Assembly (NCBI GenBank): GCA_009746045.1
Contig: RPFO01000253.1
Location: 1,874,888-1,934,887, forward strand
From: Mesostigma viride
Taxonomy: Eukaryota; Streptophyta; Mesostigmatophyceae; Mesostigmatales; Mesostigmataceae
Reading direction: 5' to 3'
DNA length: 60,000 nt
The notes beneath the pieces are model-generated. The model worked only from the letters and a program-made list of their open reading frames with translations, did not search any database and had not been told where the DNA came from. The translations under genes were made by a program, and so were the position numbers. Shown here one piece after another: positions 27,220 through 36,941 of this stretch; position 1 is the stretch's first letter; each line of letters begins with the position of its first letter.

Positions 27220-28473
27220 ATGAATAAAGTCTCCATGTCCGGTAAAGGCAAATCCAAATCGTCGAAAGCGTTGCACGAGGTCGCGGTATCCGATAAAGAC
27301 GATAACGACACGTACTGTTTCGACGGGATCGTCAAGGGCATGAAAAAACGCGAGGCGATCAAACTGTTCCGCATGCTCAGGCCGGACGTGTCGGCCTCCG
27401 ACGCGCGGTCCATGCACAAGGACGACCTGTGCAGGGAGTTGGGGACGGTGGTCATGTCCAAGTTGAGCGAGAAGGCGTGCGCGCAGACGCTCGTGTCCGC
27501 GGGCGGGGTGTCTCGCGACGACCTCGTGACGATCGCGGCGTTGTTGTCTGGCAAACCCGAGTCCGAGTTCGCGAAACGGTCGAAGGAGGACCTCTGCGGT
27601 TTCGTGTCGGGCCGACTGGGCATCGGACAGCGTTTCAAGCTGTTGCGGCGATTGATGCCGTCGCGTGTGATGAAGAAGATCCAGGCGTTCGTCGGTTACG
27701 TGGCGGCGGGAGTTGGCGACGTTTCCATCTTCGTGTCTTCCATCCCCTACATCGAGCAGATATTGGACTTGGTACCGAAACCCATCCTGATCATGATGCA
27801 GGTGTTGACGGGTCTGAGAGCCGCCGGCCTCAAGAATCCGAAATTGCAAGGTTGGATCTACATGAACATGATCCCGATGCTGTTCCACATCGCGGGCGTC
27901 CCCGTTCCCGCGTGGATACCGAGCGTGTTGGCTCTGTTACATCCCGAACGCAAGGTCGAGGAGAGCGCAAAATTGATGGCGATGTCGGGAGGCTACTTGG
28001 GAGTTCGCGATGGAGCCAGGGAGGTGAGACGCGTGGCGTTCGAGAGGCGCGGAAAAAGCGAGGCGGACGCGTACGAAGATCGCATCACGAAAGAAGGGAT
28101 GGACGCCATTCGCAGGGAAAAAAAACTCGAAAATCTCGAAAGCGAAGTAGGCAAGAATTGGAGCAAGAGATACGCGGGCGGGCGGAGGATGCGCTTCGGC
28201 TCGGCGCCAACGGACGGTTCCGCGAGCGCGGCCGTCGAGCGGGAGGTGAGAGAGAAATTGCACGACCCGGCGATCGAGCGGTTCGACGTGAAGAACAGGG
28301 CGAGGGCGTATCGCGATAAAGCGTTGGACAAAAAGGATATATCCGAGCGAGCGAAACGCGAGAGTATCGACTACACCGAATACATCACGACGTTGGCGAG
28401 ATTGGCGGGGGACAAACCGAAGGAGATCGCGAAAGCCTTCTTACCGGCGCGCATCGCGAACTTGTTAGGATGA
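27220..28473 (+). CDS. membrane-associated protein with repeated K-x-x-L-C motifs
   Basis: 417 residues from ATG 27220, 16 bp after the previous stop. The N-terminal third has repeating helical units ending in K-x-D-L-C or K-E-D-L-C; the same kind of unit (K-H-S-L-C, R-E-A-L-C) occurs in the gene at 32333, so the two are probably related. A hydrophobic region follows (about residues 155-250, with possible membrane helices), then a long charged helical C-terminus. Function unknown. Its 3' end overlaps GNAT-like gene 2 by 9 bp. Confidence 0.6.
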   Translation: MNKVSMSGKGKSKSSKALHEVAVSDKDDNDTYCFDGIVKGMKKREAIKLFRMLRPDVSASDARSMHKDDLCRELGTVVMSKLSEKACAQTLVSAGGVSRDDLVTIAALLSGKPESEFAKRSKEDLCGFVSGRLGIGQRFKLLRRLMPSRVMKKIQAFVGYVAAGVGDVSIFVSSIPYIEQILDLVPKPILIMMQVLTGLRAAGLKNPKLQGWIYMNMIPMLFHIAGVPVPAWIPSVLALLHPERKVEESAKLMAMSGGYLGVRDGAREVRRVAFERRGKSEADAYEDRITKEGMDAIRREKKLENLESEVGKNWSKRYAGGRRMRFGSAPTDGSASAAVEREVREKLHDPAIERFDVKNRARAYRDKALDKKDISERAKRESIDYTEYITTLARLAGDKPKEIAKAFLPARIANLLG

Positions 28474-29664
28474 TCTCTTCGATGTCGTCCGCGCACGTGC
28501 CCGCGTCTGCGACCGCGTCTTCGCCCGCGTCCGCGGCCGCGCCTGCGACCGCGTCGTCACCCGGCTCGTCGTCGCGGCCGGCGCGGACGCGGGTCGTCGC
28601 TTCGTCCGCGCCGGCGCCCGCGGCGGTTCCGGCGTCCTAGCGCGGCGCGACGTCGACCCCGCGTCCGACACCGTCCTCGCGAGCGTCCTCCGTGTCGGAC
28701 CCGCCGCGGGCGTGACCGTCGCCGACGCGGGACCCGGAAGGGAGGCGGACGACGACGACGACCTCGTCGACCTGGACCGCGCGCGCGTCATCTCGATGTC
28801 CGGCAGCAGGTCCAGCGGGCCGTACAGCGAGTTGCACGCGCCCGTGACCGTCGCGAAGGGCGCCTCCATCAGGAACCCCAACCCGTTGCGGGCGTCGAAC
28901 GTCCGGAAACCGAAGGTCCCGTAGTAGCTCTCGAGCCCTTGGTTCCCCTTGATCTCGCACACCGTCTTGCGGACGAACGCGATCTCGTCCTCCTCGCTCA
29001 TCTTCTTCGTCGTGACGGCCACGTGTCTCTCCGTCGGCGGGTACCTCGCCAGAAACTCGCGCAACTCGGCGACGGACATGGCGTCCGTCTCGGCCTTCGG
29101 GTCGCTCTTCGGCGCCTTCCCCTCCGGATGTTTTTCCGGCTCCCTGCACGCCCCCCCGCCGGCCTCGAGTCCCACGACCGCCGTGGTCGGGTTCGCGACG
29201 AACCCGCGCTCGCTCATCAGGTACAGCGCCGCGCACAACATCTTCTTGCCGAGTCCCGAAAGCGACGCCCTCTCCGTCTTCGTCCCCTCGGCGAACTGCT
29301 GCGGACGGACGTAGAACCACTCCAGGTACAGGTAGTTGTTCTTCGCGTTCCGCGGGTCCGCTCCCGGCGGCGTGTGCAATTTGTCGCGGTGCCGGCTGTC
29401 GATCTGCACGTACGCGAGGTCGTCGTAGGTCTCGTGGTCCCGCGACTTTTTGCGGAGTTCCGCCGTCAGGGCGGACGAGTACCCGTCCGGGATCGGGACC
29501 CACATGTACAAGGTCTTGTCGAGGAACTTGTATCGGATCTCGTCGACGGGATACGCCGGCGACGCGGGGTGCTCGCGGATCGCGTAATGGACGCGCACGC
29601 GTTTCGTGGGAACCGTCTCGAGCCGGTTCGCGACGCCCGGCGCGTACATCGTGTCCTTGGTCAT
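28465..29664 (-). CDS. GNAT-acyltransferase-like protein 2
   Basis: 399 residues from ATG 29662-29664; a longer open frame upstream is GC-driven shadow. It matches GNAT-like protein 1 through M-W-V-P-I-P-D-G-Y, W-F-Y-V-R-P-Q-Q-F, G-L-G-K-K-M-L-C-A-A-L and Y-Y-G-T-F-G-F, the last being the usual C-terminal GNAT Y-x-x-x-G-F. It differs by longer insertions in the middle and a disordered Arg/Thr/Ser-rich tail instead of repeats. The fold assignment rests on motif order only, and the substrate is unknown. Confidence 0.55.
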   Translation of the reverse strand: MTKDTMYAPGVANRLETVPTKRVRVHYAIREHPASPAYPVDEIRYKFLDKTLYMWVPIPDGYSSALTAELRKKSRDHETYDDLAYVQIDSRHRDKLHTPPGADPRNAKNNYLYLEWFYVRPQQFAEGTKTERASLSGLGKKMLCAALYLMSERGFVANPTTAVVGLEAGGGACREPEKHPEGKAPKSDPKAETDAMSVAELREFLARYPPTERHVAVTTKKMSEEDEIAFVRKTVCEIKGNQGLESYYGTFGFRTFDARNGLGFLMEAPFATVTGACNSLYGPLDLLPDIEMTRARSRSTRSSSSSASLPGPASATVTPAAGPTRRTLARTVSDAGSTSRRARTPEPPRAPARTKRRPASAPAATTSRVTTRSQARPRTRAKTRSQTRARARTTSKRSS

Positions 29665-29722
29665 CCGCCTCTCGTGTCGTAAAGCGCCCAAAATAAATAT
29701 CGAACCGTGTATGCATACGTAC

Positions 29723-29887
29723 ATGGCGAGTGGAAGGCGTCCTAGGCGTCCCAACGGCTGCATCCGTCGGCGTCCCGGCTCGGCCGCCAGGAACCCGTGG
29801 GTCAGGGCCGTCATGAGCGAGTGGAAGAAGGGCGGAGGGTCGTACGGCCAGGCCATGAAGCGCGCCGCCGCCCATTGGAAGTCTTGA
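29723..29887 (+). CDS. small basic protein with N-P-W ... Y-x-x-A-M motif
   Basis: 54 residues from ATG 29723. After an Arg/Pro-rich start comes N-P-W-V-R-A-V...G-G-S-Y-G-Q-A-M-K-R-A. Short proteins or tails with an N-P-W-x(n)-S-Y-x-x-A motif recur in giant viruses (recall, not searched). A DNA-binding or core role is possible from the charge. The 59 bp before it are AT-rich. Confidence 0.5.
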   Translation: MASGRRPRRPNGCIRRRPGSAARNPWVRAVMSEWKKGGGSYGQAMKRAAAHWKS

Positions 29888-30046
29888 CGACGCTCATGTC
29901 CCCACCCCCTAAAATAAGTGCTGTACCGCGCGCGGCGTGAGACCCCGCGCGCACGACACCGCGTGATCGATCGATCGCGGGTCGCCGACCTCGGTTCGGT
30001 CGCTGACGTTTCGACGTCCGCGACCGGATCGATCTCGGAGAGCCCT

Positions 30047-30331
30047 CTATCGCGCGACGTGGGCCGTCCATTCCGCCAGGGTGAGTCCGGGCGCGATCGC
30101 GTCGCCGTAGATCGGCGCGCGGAAGGCGCGCGACGCGACGACGTTGAGCGCGCGGCCTTCCCTTTTCGCGCGCGGGTTCGCGAGGACGCGCGCGTCGCAC
30201 GCGTCGCAGTGGGCGACGGCGATCGGGTCGTCGCAATGGAGGACGGCTCGGAACACGCGGTCGCGGTCCCATTTGGACACTCTCCCGTGCGTGACGCGGT
30301 CGTCTTCGCAGGGCACGAGCACGAAATCCAT
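30047..30331 (-). CDS. small Cys/His protein of unknown function
   Basis: 94 residues from ATG 30329-30331. The centre holds H-C-D-D...H-C-D-A-C-D-A-R, a possible single zinc site, and the ends are Val/Ala/Leu-rich. It is divergent from the gene at 30361 with only 29 bp between the start codons, so they share a compact AT-rich promoter. The 160 bp between 29888 and 30046 contain nothing recognised. Confidence 0.5.
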   Translation of the reverse strand: MDFVLVPCEDDRVTHGRVSKWDRDRVFRAVLHCDDPIAVAHCDACDARVLANPRAKREGRALNVVASRAFRAPIYGDAIAPGLTLAEWTAHVAR

Positions 30332-30360
30332 TTTATTATGTCGGCAAGAGGGTAATACAG

Positions 30361-32304
30361 ATGAGTCTCGCGAAGTACTTGCGGTACGCGCGCGCACAAC
30401 AGGGAGGCGACGGTTTTTCTCCAGGCATCTTCGACGAGCATTTCGACAAGTACGCGAACGAGGGGTACGCCGCGCCCGTCGACCCGTCCTCCGAGGCCGT
30501 GCCGCCGCCCGTTCCGTACGGCGACCTGACGGCGCGGCAGGCGGAGGACTTCGGGGTGGTGATGATGGACGCGGACAAGTTGGCCCAGATCATGCGCGCG
30601 GTCGAGGAGGTGGAGAGGCGCAAGGGGGTGGTCGTCCCGCCATCCACCAAGACGGTGTACGCGGACGACGGCGGGGGGTGGCCGGGCGTGACGTCGGAGT
30701 ACGGCGAGGTGCTTAACTTCCCCACGCGGCTGGACCTGGATTACGGCAAGAAGATGCCGCCGATGACGATGCCGTCGGACTTCGAGGCCGTGATGGCGCC
30801 CATCTACCCCGGTTTCCGCCCCGTGCACGGCGCGGGCGACTCGGGCGGAGGGGGGGGCGGGGGCGAAGACACTTCCACGAAACCCGCGGGGGCGCGGTCG
30901 AGTGGGACGCGGCTATCATCAAGTACCTCGCTCGCAGGTCGTGATCCGTTAGAACGCGAATTCATGGCCGGGGACGCCGCATGGGATCCCTCAGATGTTT
31001 CCCCTACTGGCCTTAGCGAACCCTACGACTGGGACGATCCTCCTCGACTGATATCTGGTTGGGGGTTCGCCGACTCGATTCCTCCATCTCCGTTGGGCGA
31101 TCGGTCCGCACGCGGGGGGAGTAGAAGGGGTACAAGTTCTCCGATGACATTCGGCGCGAGGGGGCCGGTGCTTTCGCGGTCGGCGCCAGGGACACCGCAG
31201 GGGCGAAGAGGGGCATTGGATTCGTTACTAGAAGACGTCATGGGTTTTCCCGAATCGTCGGATCGTCCCGGATCGGGTTTGGATGATCATGTGGAGGGTG
31301 GCGAGAGAAATACAATGACGTGGGGGTGGGGGACGGACCCCGTGACGGAATTCCTGATGGGTAGCGCGAAACCACGATCAGCGGGCACGCCGTCGGGTAT
31401 GGCGCCACGGAGTGACGTACGCGACGGCGCAACCCCATGGATTCAACCACTGTCGCCCTTATCAGCCAACCCGCGATTTCAGACACGCGGACGTATAGTC
31501 GATCCCAAGAGCGGTTCGCTGGGGCGTCACATCGCGACGCCGGAAACCGCTAGCAACCTCACGAAAGAGGACAATAGACCTGACGGGGTGAGCGATTTGG
31601 TGGTGGGCGCGCTGGCGAACGGGTTGAGGACGGCGAAAAACCAATTTGTGCGAGTTCTGGACCCAGAAACGGCGCGTCGGGATGATCGTACGAGAATGGA
31701 CGATCTCTCGCATCACGTCGCCGAGGTGTTACGTATCGTCAACGACGGCAACGTTGAGAATATAGACGAATTCGTCAATCGGGCCGATATCGTTGTTCGG
31801 GCATTAGAAACTACGGAGGGGTTGCCGGGTGATATGGACAAAGAAGTGAAAGACGCAAGGAAAGAGATCGACGCTTACAATAGCAACCGAGAGACGGGAA
31901 AACGAGCGGAATCGGCGGCTACCATCGGACAACACCTCAAACATCTGGAAACTTTGAACGGACGAATTGGTTCCAGAGTATACGGGAAGGAAATCGTAAC
32001 AGATGACACTAGACGTCGCGAATTCGGTGCGATCCTGAAGGGATTCAATGATCACGTGAGCGGGAAACGCGGGGGGGGTAAGAATGTCGATTTAAACGGA
32101 TACGCGGGACTCGTGCGCGAATGGATGTATGGGATCCATTCCCCTCCAGAACTTACTTTGGACGTCAAAGACCGCATCGATCAGGCAACCAGGGCCATCG
32201 AGATGGCACCAAACACGGCCGAAAAGAAGAGTGCCTCGCTCCTTGTGAGGAACGAGTTGGAACAACTTAGAAAAGGGTTGTTGAGGAAGTATAGTTCGTC
32301 GTAA
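30361..32304 (+). CDS. long protein of unknown function, possible fusion or frameshift
   Basis: An open frame of 647 codons. The first ~160 residues are GC-rich and orderly, ending in a Gly run encoded by long G tracts (30848-30862). In another frame, a short plausible protein end follows (V-E-W-D-A-A-I-I-K-Y-L then stop at 30945), so the original gene may have stopped there. From about 30,920 the base composition becomes less GC-rich and the sequence turns Ser/Gly-rich, then helical; this part could be a separate gene starting at ATG 30963. No family recognised. Confidence 0.45.
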   Translation: MSLAKYLRYARAQQGGDGFSPGIFDEHFDKYANEGYAAPVDPSSEAVPPPVPYGDLTARQAEDFGVVMMDADKLAQIMRAVEEVERRKGVVVPPSTKTVYADDGGGWPGVTSEYGEVLNFPTRLDLDYGKKMPPMTMPSDFEAVMAPIYPGFRPVHGAGDSGGGGGGGEDTSTKPAGARSSGTRLSSSTSLAGRDPLEREFMAGDAAWDPSDVSPTGLSEPYDWDDPPRLISGWGFADSIPPSPLGDRSARGGSRRGTSSPMTFGARGPVLSRSAPGTPQGRRGALDSLLEDVMGFPESSDRPGSGLDDHVEGGERNTMTWGWGTDPVTEFLMGSAKPRSAGTPSGMAPRSDVRDGATPWIQPLSPLSANPRFQTRGRIVDPKSGSLGRHIATPETASNLTKEDNRPDGVSDLVVGALANGLRTAKNQFVRVLDPETARRDDRTRMDDLSHHVAEVLRIVNDGNVENIDEFVNRADIVVRALETTEGLPGDMDKEVKDARKEIDAYNSNRETGKRAESAATIGQHLKHLETLNGRIGSRVYGKEIVTDDTRRREFGAILKGFNDHVSGKRGGGKNVDLNGYAGLVREWMYGIHSPPELTLDVKDRIDQATRAIEMAPNTAEKKSASLLVRNELEQLRKGLLRKYSSS

Positions 32305-32319
32305 TTTTCTGCGTTACAG

Positions 32320-32326
32320 GTATACG
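32320..32326 (+). promoter_or_regulatory. TATACG motif upstream of 32333
   Basis: ACAGGTATACG, 6 bp before ATG 32333; the identical CAGGTATACG abuts ATG 38911. Confidence 0.4.
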
Positions 32327-32332
32327 CATGTC

Positions 32333-33874
32333 ATGAACACGCCCGGAAACGCGTTACTTTCCCTGTACCAGGGCGGCAAGGCCGTCCCCGCCAAGGTCGC
32401 GAACTGGGTGCGAGAGAGCGTCGGGTCGTGCGCGTCCGGCGTCGGGAAGACGCTCAAGCGCGACGAGATGCAGAGGATCGTCGCCGCCATGTACCCCGCC
32501 CTGCCGCAGGAGTTCCTGTCCAAGGCGGCCAAGCACTCCCTGTGCCTGCTGCTCGGCGACGAGATCGTGGGTCGCGCGATCTCCGACCTGTGCCACCAGG
32601 GCATCGCGGGAGGACCGGACACGCGGAAACGACTCATCGAGATCACGGCCATCCTGACGAAGCAGCCCGCCGCCGCGCTGTTGCCGCTACCGCGTGAAGC
32701 CCTGTGCGCGCTGGCGTCGAACGCGTCGTCCACGACGCAGCGGGCCGGCGCGCTGAACGCCGCCAAAGCGCTCGACCCGCTCACTGGCGTCGATTGGAGC
32801 AAAGTCAGCGCGCGGACCTCGGCGGCTCTGTCGAAGGCGGCCCGCGGCGGCCGCGCGGCGTTCGACGCGTCCAAGGTGATCGGCTCGCAATTGTACGGCG
32901 GCGCGGACGCGGTGTTCCGGTCCCCGATCACGCGCGCGGCGGGCCGCGCGGCGCTGGCGGGCGGGCGGATGGCGGGACAGGCGGCACTGGCGGGCGGGCG
33001 GATGGCGGGTCAGGCGGCACTGGCGGGCGGTGCGATGGCGGGTCAGCGGTTGATGGACGCGGCGGCCCCTCCGCCGTTCGAACTGCACGGGTTGGGCCAG
33101 CACCGCGTGGCGAGCGGGGCGATGGAGTCCGCCCATCTGGCGCGCACGGCGACGATCGCGGCGGCGCTGAACCCGTACAAAGGCGTGGAGAGCCGCAAGA
33201 CGCCCAAGACGTCCCGCGCACTGCCTAGGAGCGCGAACCCGTACGTCGGGTACGGAAATGCGGGTCACTTGGGTTCTAAGCAATCGATCCCTACACTAAA
33301 GACAAAAGCCATAAAGACGATGTTGCAATTTAGACGTCACTCAAACAGCATTCGACGTGGTATTGAGTTGATCGCCGCGCTTGCTATATTAGAGGGCAGG
33401 GATCCAGAAAAAGATGCCACAACGTGGCTGACATCGATACGCGATGATATATTGAAAGACAGTGGTAAAGATTTCTCAATGTCTGTTTTTAGTAAACTCT
33501 TAGCCGATTCTGTTAACAACGTCGAGAGCGGTAAAACGACGTGGGCGTTTGATTATATGAAGGACACTGCAGAAAGGGGGTTGAAAAGAAAAGACATTGG
33601 CTTGCACGAAGAGGCCGAGTTGCACGATTATATCGGTAAAATCGACGCATATAAAGACGCGAACAAAACAGGTGGGAAAGATGGCAAATACAATGATGAT
33701 GATGACGACGATCTCATCAAGTTCGACGAAGACGAGAGAGACGCGCACACCCCTGGACAGCGACGATACGCGCGGAAGAAGCATAGACCCGCGTCGGCTC
33801 CCGTCCGTCGCCATCGCCCCGCCGCCAAGTCCGCCCGGTGTTCGTTCGGCTCCAAGTCGGTCCTCTGCGCCTAG
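32333..33874 (+). CDS. protein with L-C helical units and 11-residue repeats
   Basis: 513 residues. The N-terminal ~130 residues contain units ending K-H-S-L-C and R-E-A-L-C, as in the gene at 27220. The middle has about three copies of an 11-residue repeat A-A-L-A-G-G-R-M-A-G-Q (33-bp DNA repeat, about 32,940-33,050), probably a hydrophobic glycine-zipper-like stretch. After about 33,255 the DNA becomes clearly less GC-rich and the protein helical, then poly-Asp and basic. The second half may have a different origin. Function unknown; a structural or membrane role is possible. Confidence 0.55.
   Translation: MNTPGNALLSLYQGGKAVPAKVANWVRESVGSCASGVGKTLKRDEMQRIVAAMYPALPQEFLSKAAKHSLCLLLGDEIVGRAISDLCHQGIAGGPDTRKRLIEITAILTKQPAAALLPLPREALCALASNASSTTQRAGALNAAKALDPLTGVDWSKVSARTSAALSKAARGGRAAFDASKVIGSQLYGGADAVFRSPITRAAGRAALAGGRMAGQAALAGGRMAGQAALAGGAMAGQRLMDAAAPPPFELHGLGQHRVASGAMESAHLARTATIAAALNPYKGVESRKTPKTSRALPRSANPYVGYGNAGHLGSKQSIPTLKTKAIKTMLQFRRHSNSIRRGIELIAALAILEGRDPEKDATTWLTSIRDDILKDSGKDFSMSVFSKLLADSVNNVESGKTTWAFDYMKDTAERGLKRKDIGLHEEAELHDYIGKIDAYKDANKTGGKDGKYNDDDDDDLIKFDEDERDAHTPGQRRYARKKHRPASAPVRRHRPAAKSARCSFGSKSVLCA
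32938..33050 (+). repeat. 33-bp coding tandem repeat
   Basis: About three copies of GCGGCACTGGCGGGCGGGCG followed by GATGGCGGGTCAG. Confidence 0.75.
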
Positions 33875-33910
33875 CCGGCCCGCGAAATTGTCGCGGATCT
33901 CGGTGTGACC

Positions 33911-34483
33911 ATGGAGACGCCGACCCATTGCCGCGCGTGCGGGGAGGACTGCGCCGCCGACGAGCGAAAGGGCCTGTGCAAGCCCTGTCGCAAGGCCGAC
34001 GCCAAGCGGTTCCGCGCCTCCAAGGAGGGCTACTTCCGCAACCACGTGCATCTCCTCCACAAGGCCAACCGCCGTTCCGGCCGGCGCCGCGTCGCGATCA
34101 CCGCCTCCGACCTCGCCGACGTCTGGGACAAGCAATCCTCCCTGTGCGCCGTCTCCAAGATGAAGATGATCCACGAGCCCGACTCGCTATCGACGGGGCT
34201 CTGCGCCACCGTCGACCTCATCGACCCGAAGGGCGACTACACCAAGGAGAACGTCCGGCTCGTCTGTCGCCGCGTCAAGCGCATGAAGGGCAGCGACGAC
34301 ATCGACTCGTTCCTGAGTTGGTGCGCCAGAATCGGAAGGGAGAACCCCGCGGACGACGCCGCGTCGGAGCCGGATCCTGATGCCATACCCGATGTCGATG
34401 TCGGTGTCGATGTCGATTGTGTCGGATCGACCGTACACACGTCATGGGCCGATGTCGAGGAAGACGACATGGAAGGGGTATAA
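33911..34483 (+). CDS. HNH-like protein with N-terminal zinc ribbon
   Basis: 190 residues from ATG 33911. The N-terminus has C-R-A-C-G-x(n)-C-K-P-C, a small zinc ribbon, then a basic segment. The centre, L-C-A-V-S...T-V-D-L-I-D-P-K-G-D-Y-T-K-E-N-V-R-L-V-C, follows the layout of HNH-type nuclease domains found in phages and large viruses, with Asp where the first catalytic His often stands, so activity is uncertain. The tail is acidic and encoded by GATGTC-type repeats (34,380-34,470). Confidence 0.55.
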   Translation: METPTHCRACGEDCAADERKGLCKPCRKADAKRFRASKEGYFRNHVHLLHKANRRSGRRRVAITASDLADVWDKQSSLCAVSKMKMIHEPDSLSTGLCATVDLIDPKGDYTKENVRLVCRRVKRMKGSDDIDSFLSWCARIGRENPADDAASEPDPDAIPDVDVGVDVDCVGSTVHTSWADVEEDDMEGV

Positions 34484-34554
34484 GGTCCGTGGCATGCGTC
34501 TCCGGAGCTCAATAGTTTGTCTCCTCTTACCTCCACCACCGCATCTAGCAGAGA

Positions 34555-34906
34555 ATGGCCTCCACGATCGTCCTGTTCGACGATTTCGACAACGAGAAGG
34601 TTTTGTACAAGGACCCCAAGCGGTCGGGGCGAGGTCCGTCGGGTCCGGGCGCCCTTTCCGTGTACATGTCCTACGCGGTCGAGGGCACGCCTCTCCGCAT
34701 CCAGACCCCGCGCATGCGCGCGCCGTTCGGCATCAGTTCGTTCGAGCCCAAGCCCGGGACCAACGACGTCAGGAAGTACACGTTGGACCTGTCGTTCGAC
34801 CGGTACACGACCGAGGGGTCGGACAACGCCATCTTCTACGAGATGTGGAAGGGGCTCGACGACCGCAACAAGAAGCAGTCCCACTCCAAGTGCGTGGAGT
34901 GGTTCG
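34555..34906 (+). pseudogene. putative ssDNA-binding-type protein, 5' part
   Basis: The first 117 codons of a gene that continues at 37454 after element C. Removing the element and one GTTCG copy gives one frame of 253 codons. The joined protein has a compact N-terminal beta-rich domain (I-V-L-F-D-D, F-G-I-S-S-F-E, Y-T-L-D-L-S-F) and resembles a conserved nucleocytovirus family suspected of binding single-stranded DNA (DUF5871-like, from recall). An aromatic-rich segment is cut at the insertion. The 5' fragment alone would end a few codons into the LTR. Confidence 0.6.
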
Positions 34907-35416
34907 TGTCAAGAATCCTGTCTTGAATATGCCCATTATGCTGACCGTGCAGAAATCTATAATACGGGCAACTGTATTCGAGCCCTAATTAACAAATAGA
35001 TATGCTCGGATAGTAGTACCTAAGTGGGATTTGTCCTACGTGAACGGACACTATGACTATGTGCCAAGTTGTACAATGGCACTAGGACCATTGGTCACTA
35101 TCTTCACCAGATTATAGTATTGTGTCATGTGCATGTCATACCATGCCGTACCGAGTCATGCATGCGCATGCACCATGTTCCAACATACCAGCTGTCGTTA
35201 TCGACCCATTGTCGGCCCATGCGCATACCAGGGCCGCCGCCACCACTCACCTACCATAATTACCAATGTTCACGCTACCTTGAGGTAGCCATGGAAAGCC
35301 ACACCATATGGACGTAATAAATAATTTTCCTGGCTCCTGACGCTTAAGTTGGCAATGATTCACCACCTACAAATTATTAATTTAAGTCCCCATAATAATA
35401 ACCCATGCCTTTAACA
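34907..35416 (+). repeat. left LTR of element C
   Basis: 510 bp, TG...CA; copy at 36942-37453. Confidence 0.9.
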
Positions 35417-36941
35417 TGGTATCGGAGGTCCGGGGCAAGATTTTTCAACGGAATTAACCAACCTCTAAGCGGCAGCTCACATTTTATTGAGCGCCTTGAT
35501 CATAGTTTATATTTTCATATACGGAGCAGCTTGGTCGAATTCTTGTACTTGATACGACCATGATTATGGCGCAGATGCTACCGTGAAATTCAAGGCTTTC
35601 AATCGACTTACTTCAATGTGTGGTAACACCAAATATTCGGGGTGACACCTACCGTCGCTAAAATCCGTCAAGAATTTCCCAAGCTCCGGTGCGCAGGCCA
35701 GATCTACGCTTTTATACTTATATATGCCCGAAACTGATCAAACGCCAACATTTCGGTGATGGGGACGTCGGCACTGAAGCCTGGCACTCAAAAGGTGCCG
35801 GCTCTGGTTCCAGGCAGCGCCAGTGATTTTTTACCTGGCAGCACATTTTTGGCCGAGTGCAGTGCGTTCAATCGGCGCGGGGTCACTGACGGGCTCCCAC
35901 TGAGCCGCGCGAGCTGTGAGCATCGACGAGAAATCGGCGGAGCTGTTTACCTCAAGAATTTTTCATGAGAACCGGTCTTTCTTTTGTACCGGCACCATTT
36001 CGCGTGGCATCAACATTCTTTTGGGCGCATTCTTTTAAACCGGAATTCTTTTTAAACGGTCATCACTTCAAGAGCCCAGAGCCTGCCATGCTCCAAGTTT
36101 CCAAGAAAAAAGGGAACATTCCCTGGGTCCTGCTCTCAAGGCCAGCCTGCTGACACAGCTGCACACCACACTAAGGAGGGTGCTCACTAATCCCCACGTT
36201 GTTTTTCAGCACTAGTTGCAGTTTTATCATTCAGTCCCATCAGCACCATCACACTGGCATCAACAAGCACAGCAGGCAACACCAGCAGGAACAGAGTACA
36301 CTGCATAGTCCATGCAGGCAGCTACCCACACTTGCCTAGCCAGCAAGGAGAAGTAGTAGCACCCAGCAGCACATGCATGACTCTCCACCACAGGCGTAGA
36401 GTAGATAGTAGCTGCAGTCAGCTGCACGCACTTGTCTAGCTAGCAAGTAGCAGTCCAGCAACCAGCTCTACATCCTCACGTCACAGTTCACCTTGTAGTA
36501 GTTGCAGTAAGTTGCATCAAAACCTGTTGGCAAACAAGTCAAAGTAGCACTACCAGCACCACACAAGAAACTGTACCCACACACAGCATAGATCGTGTGT
36601 GCACACACAACAGCTGACGTCACCGGTTTACCAGCAGCTACCAGTACCCAACGTTTCCAGCTGCAACCCTGGCATCAACCAGTACCGGCTACAGTCTGCA
36701 TCCAGACTCAACACTGAGCAACCAGTCTTTACAGTTTAAGAGCCTGTTTCCAGTTTGGCTCCACCCTCGTGTGGCGCACTCCATGTGACAATATGGGGCT
36801 ACACAACCTTGCCCTCATTTTTCTTGCTGTTTTATATCAAGACCAGGGTGTCGTGTAAGGAGGGAATCCACTTAGGTACCCGACTACCCTCGCCCAGGAT
36901 CTAGCATTTGTATTTATAGACAGCATCATGTGCAAGGAGGG

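Noticed and set aside
28465-30828. 787-codon minus-strand frame
   Set aside because: Only the part after ATG 29664 resembles the GNAT-like paralogue; the remainder crosses other genes and is low-complexity Ser/Arg.
35069-35317. 82-codon frame, also at 37104-37352
   Set aside because: Duplicate because it lies in both LTRs of element C; no protein character.
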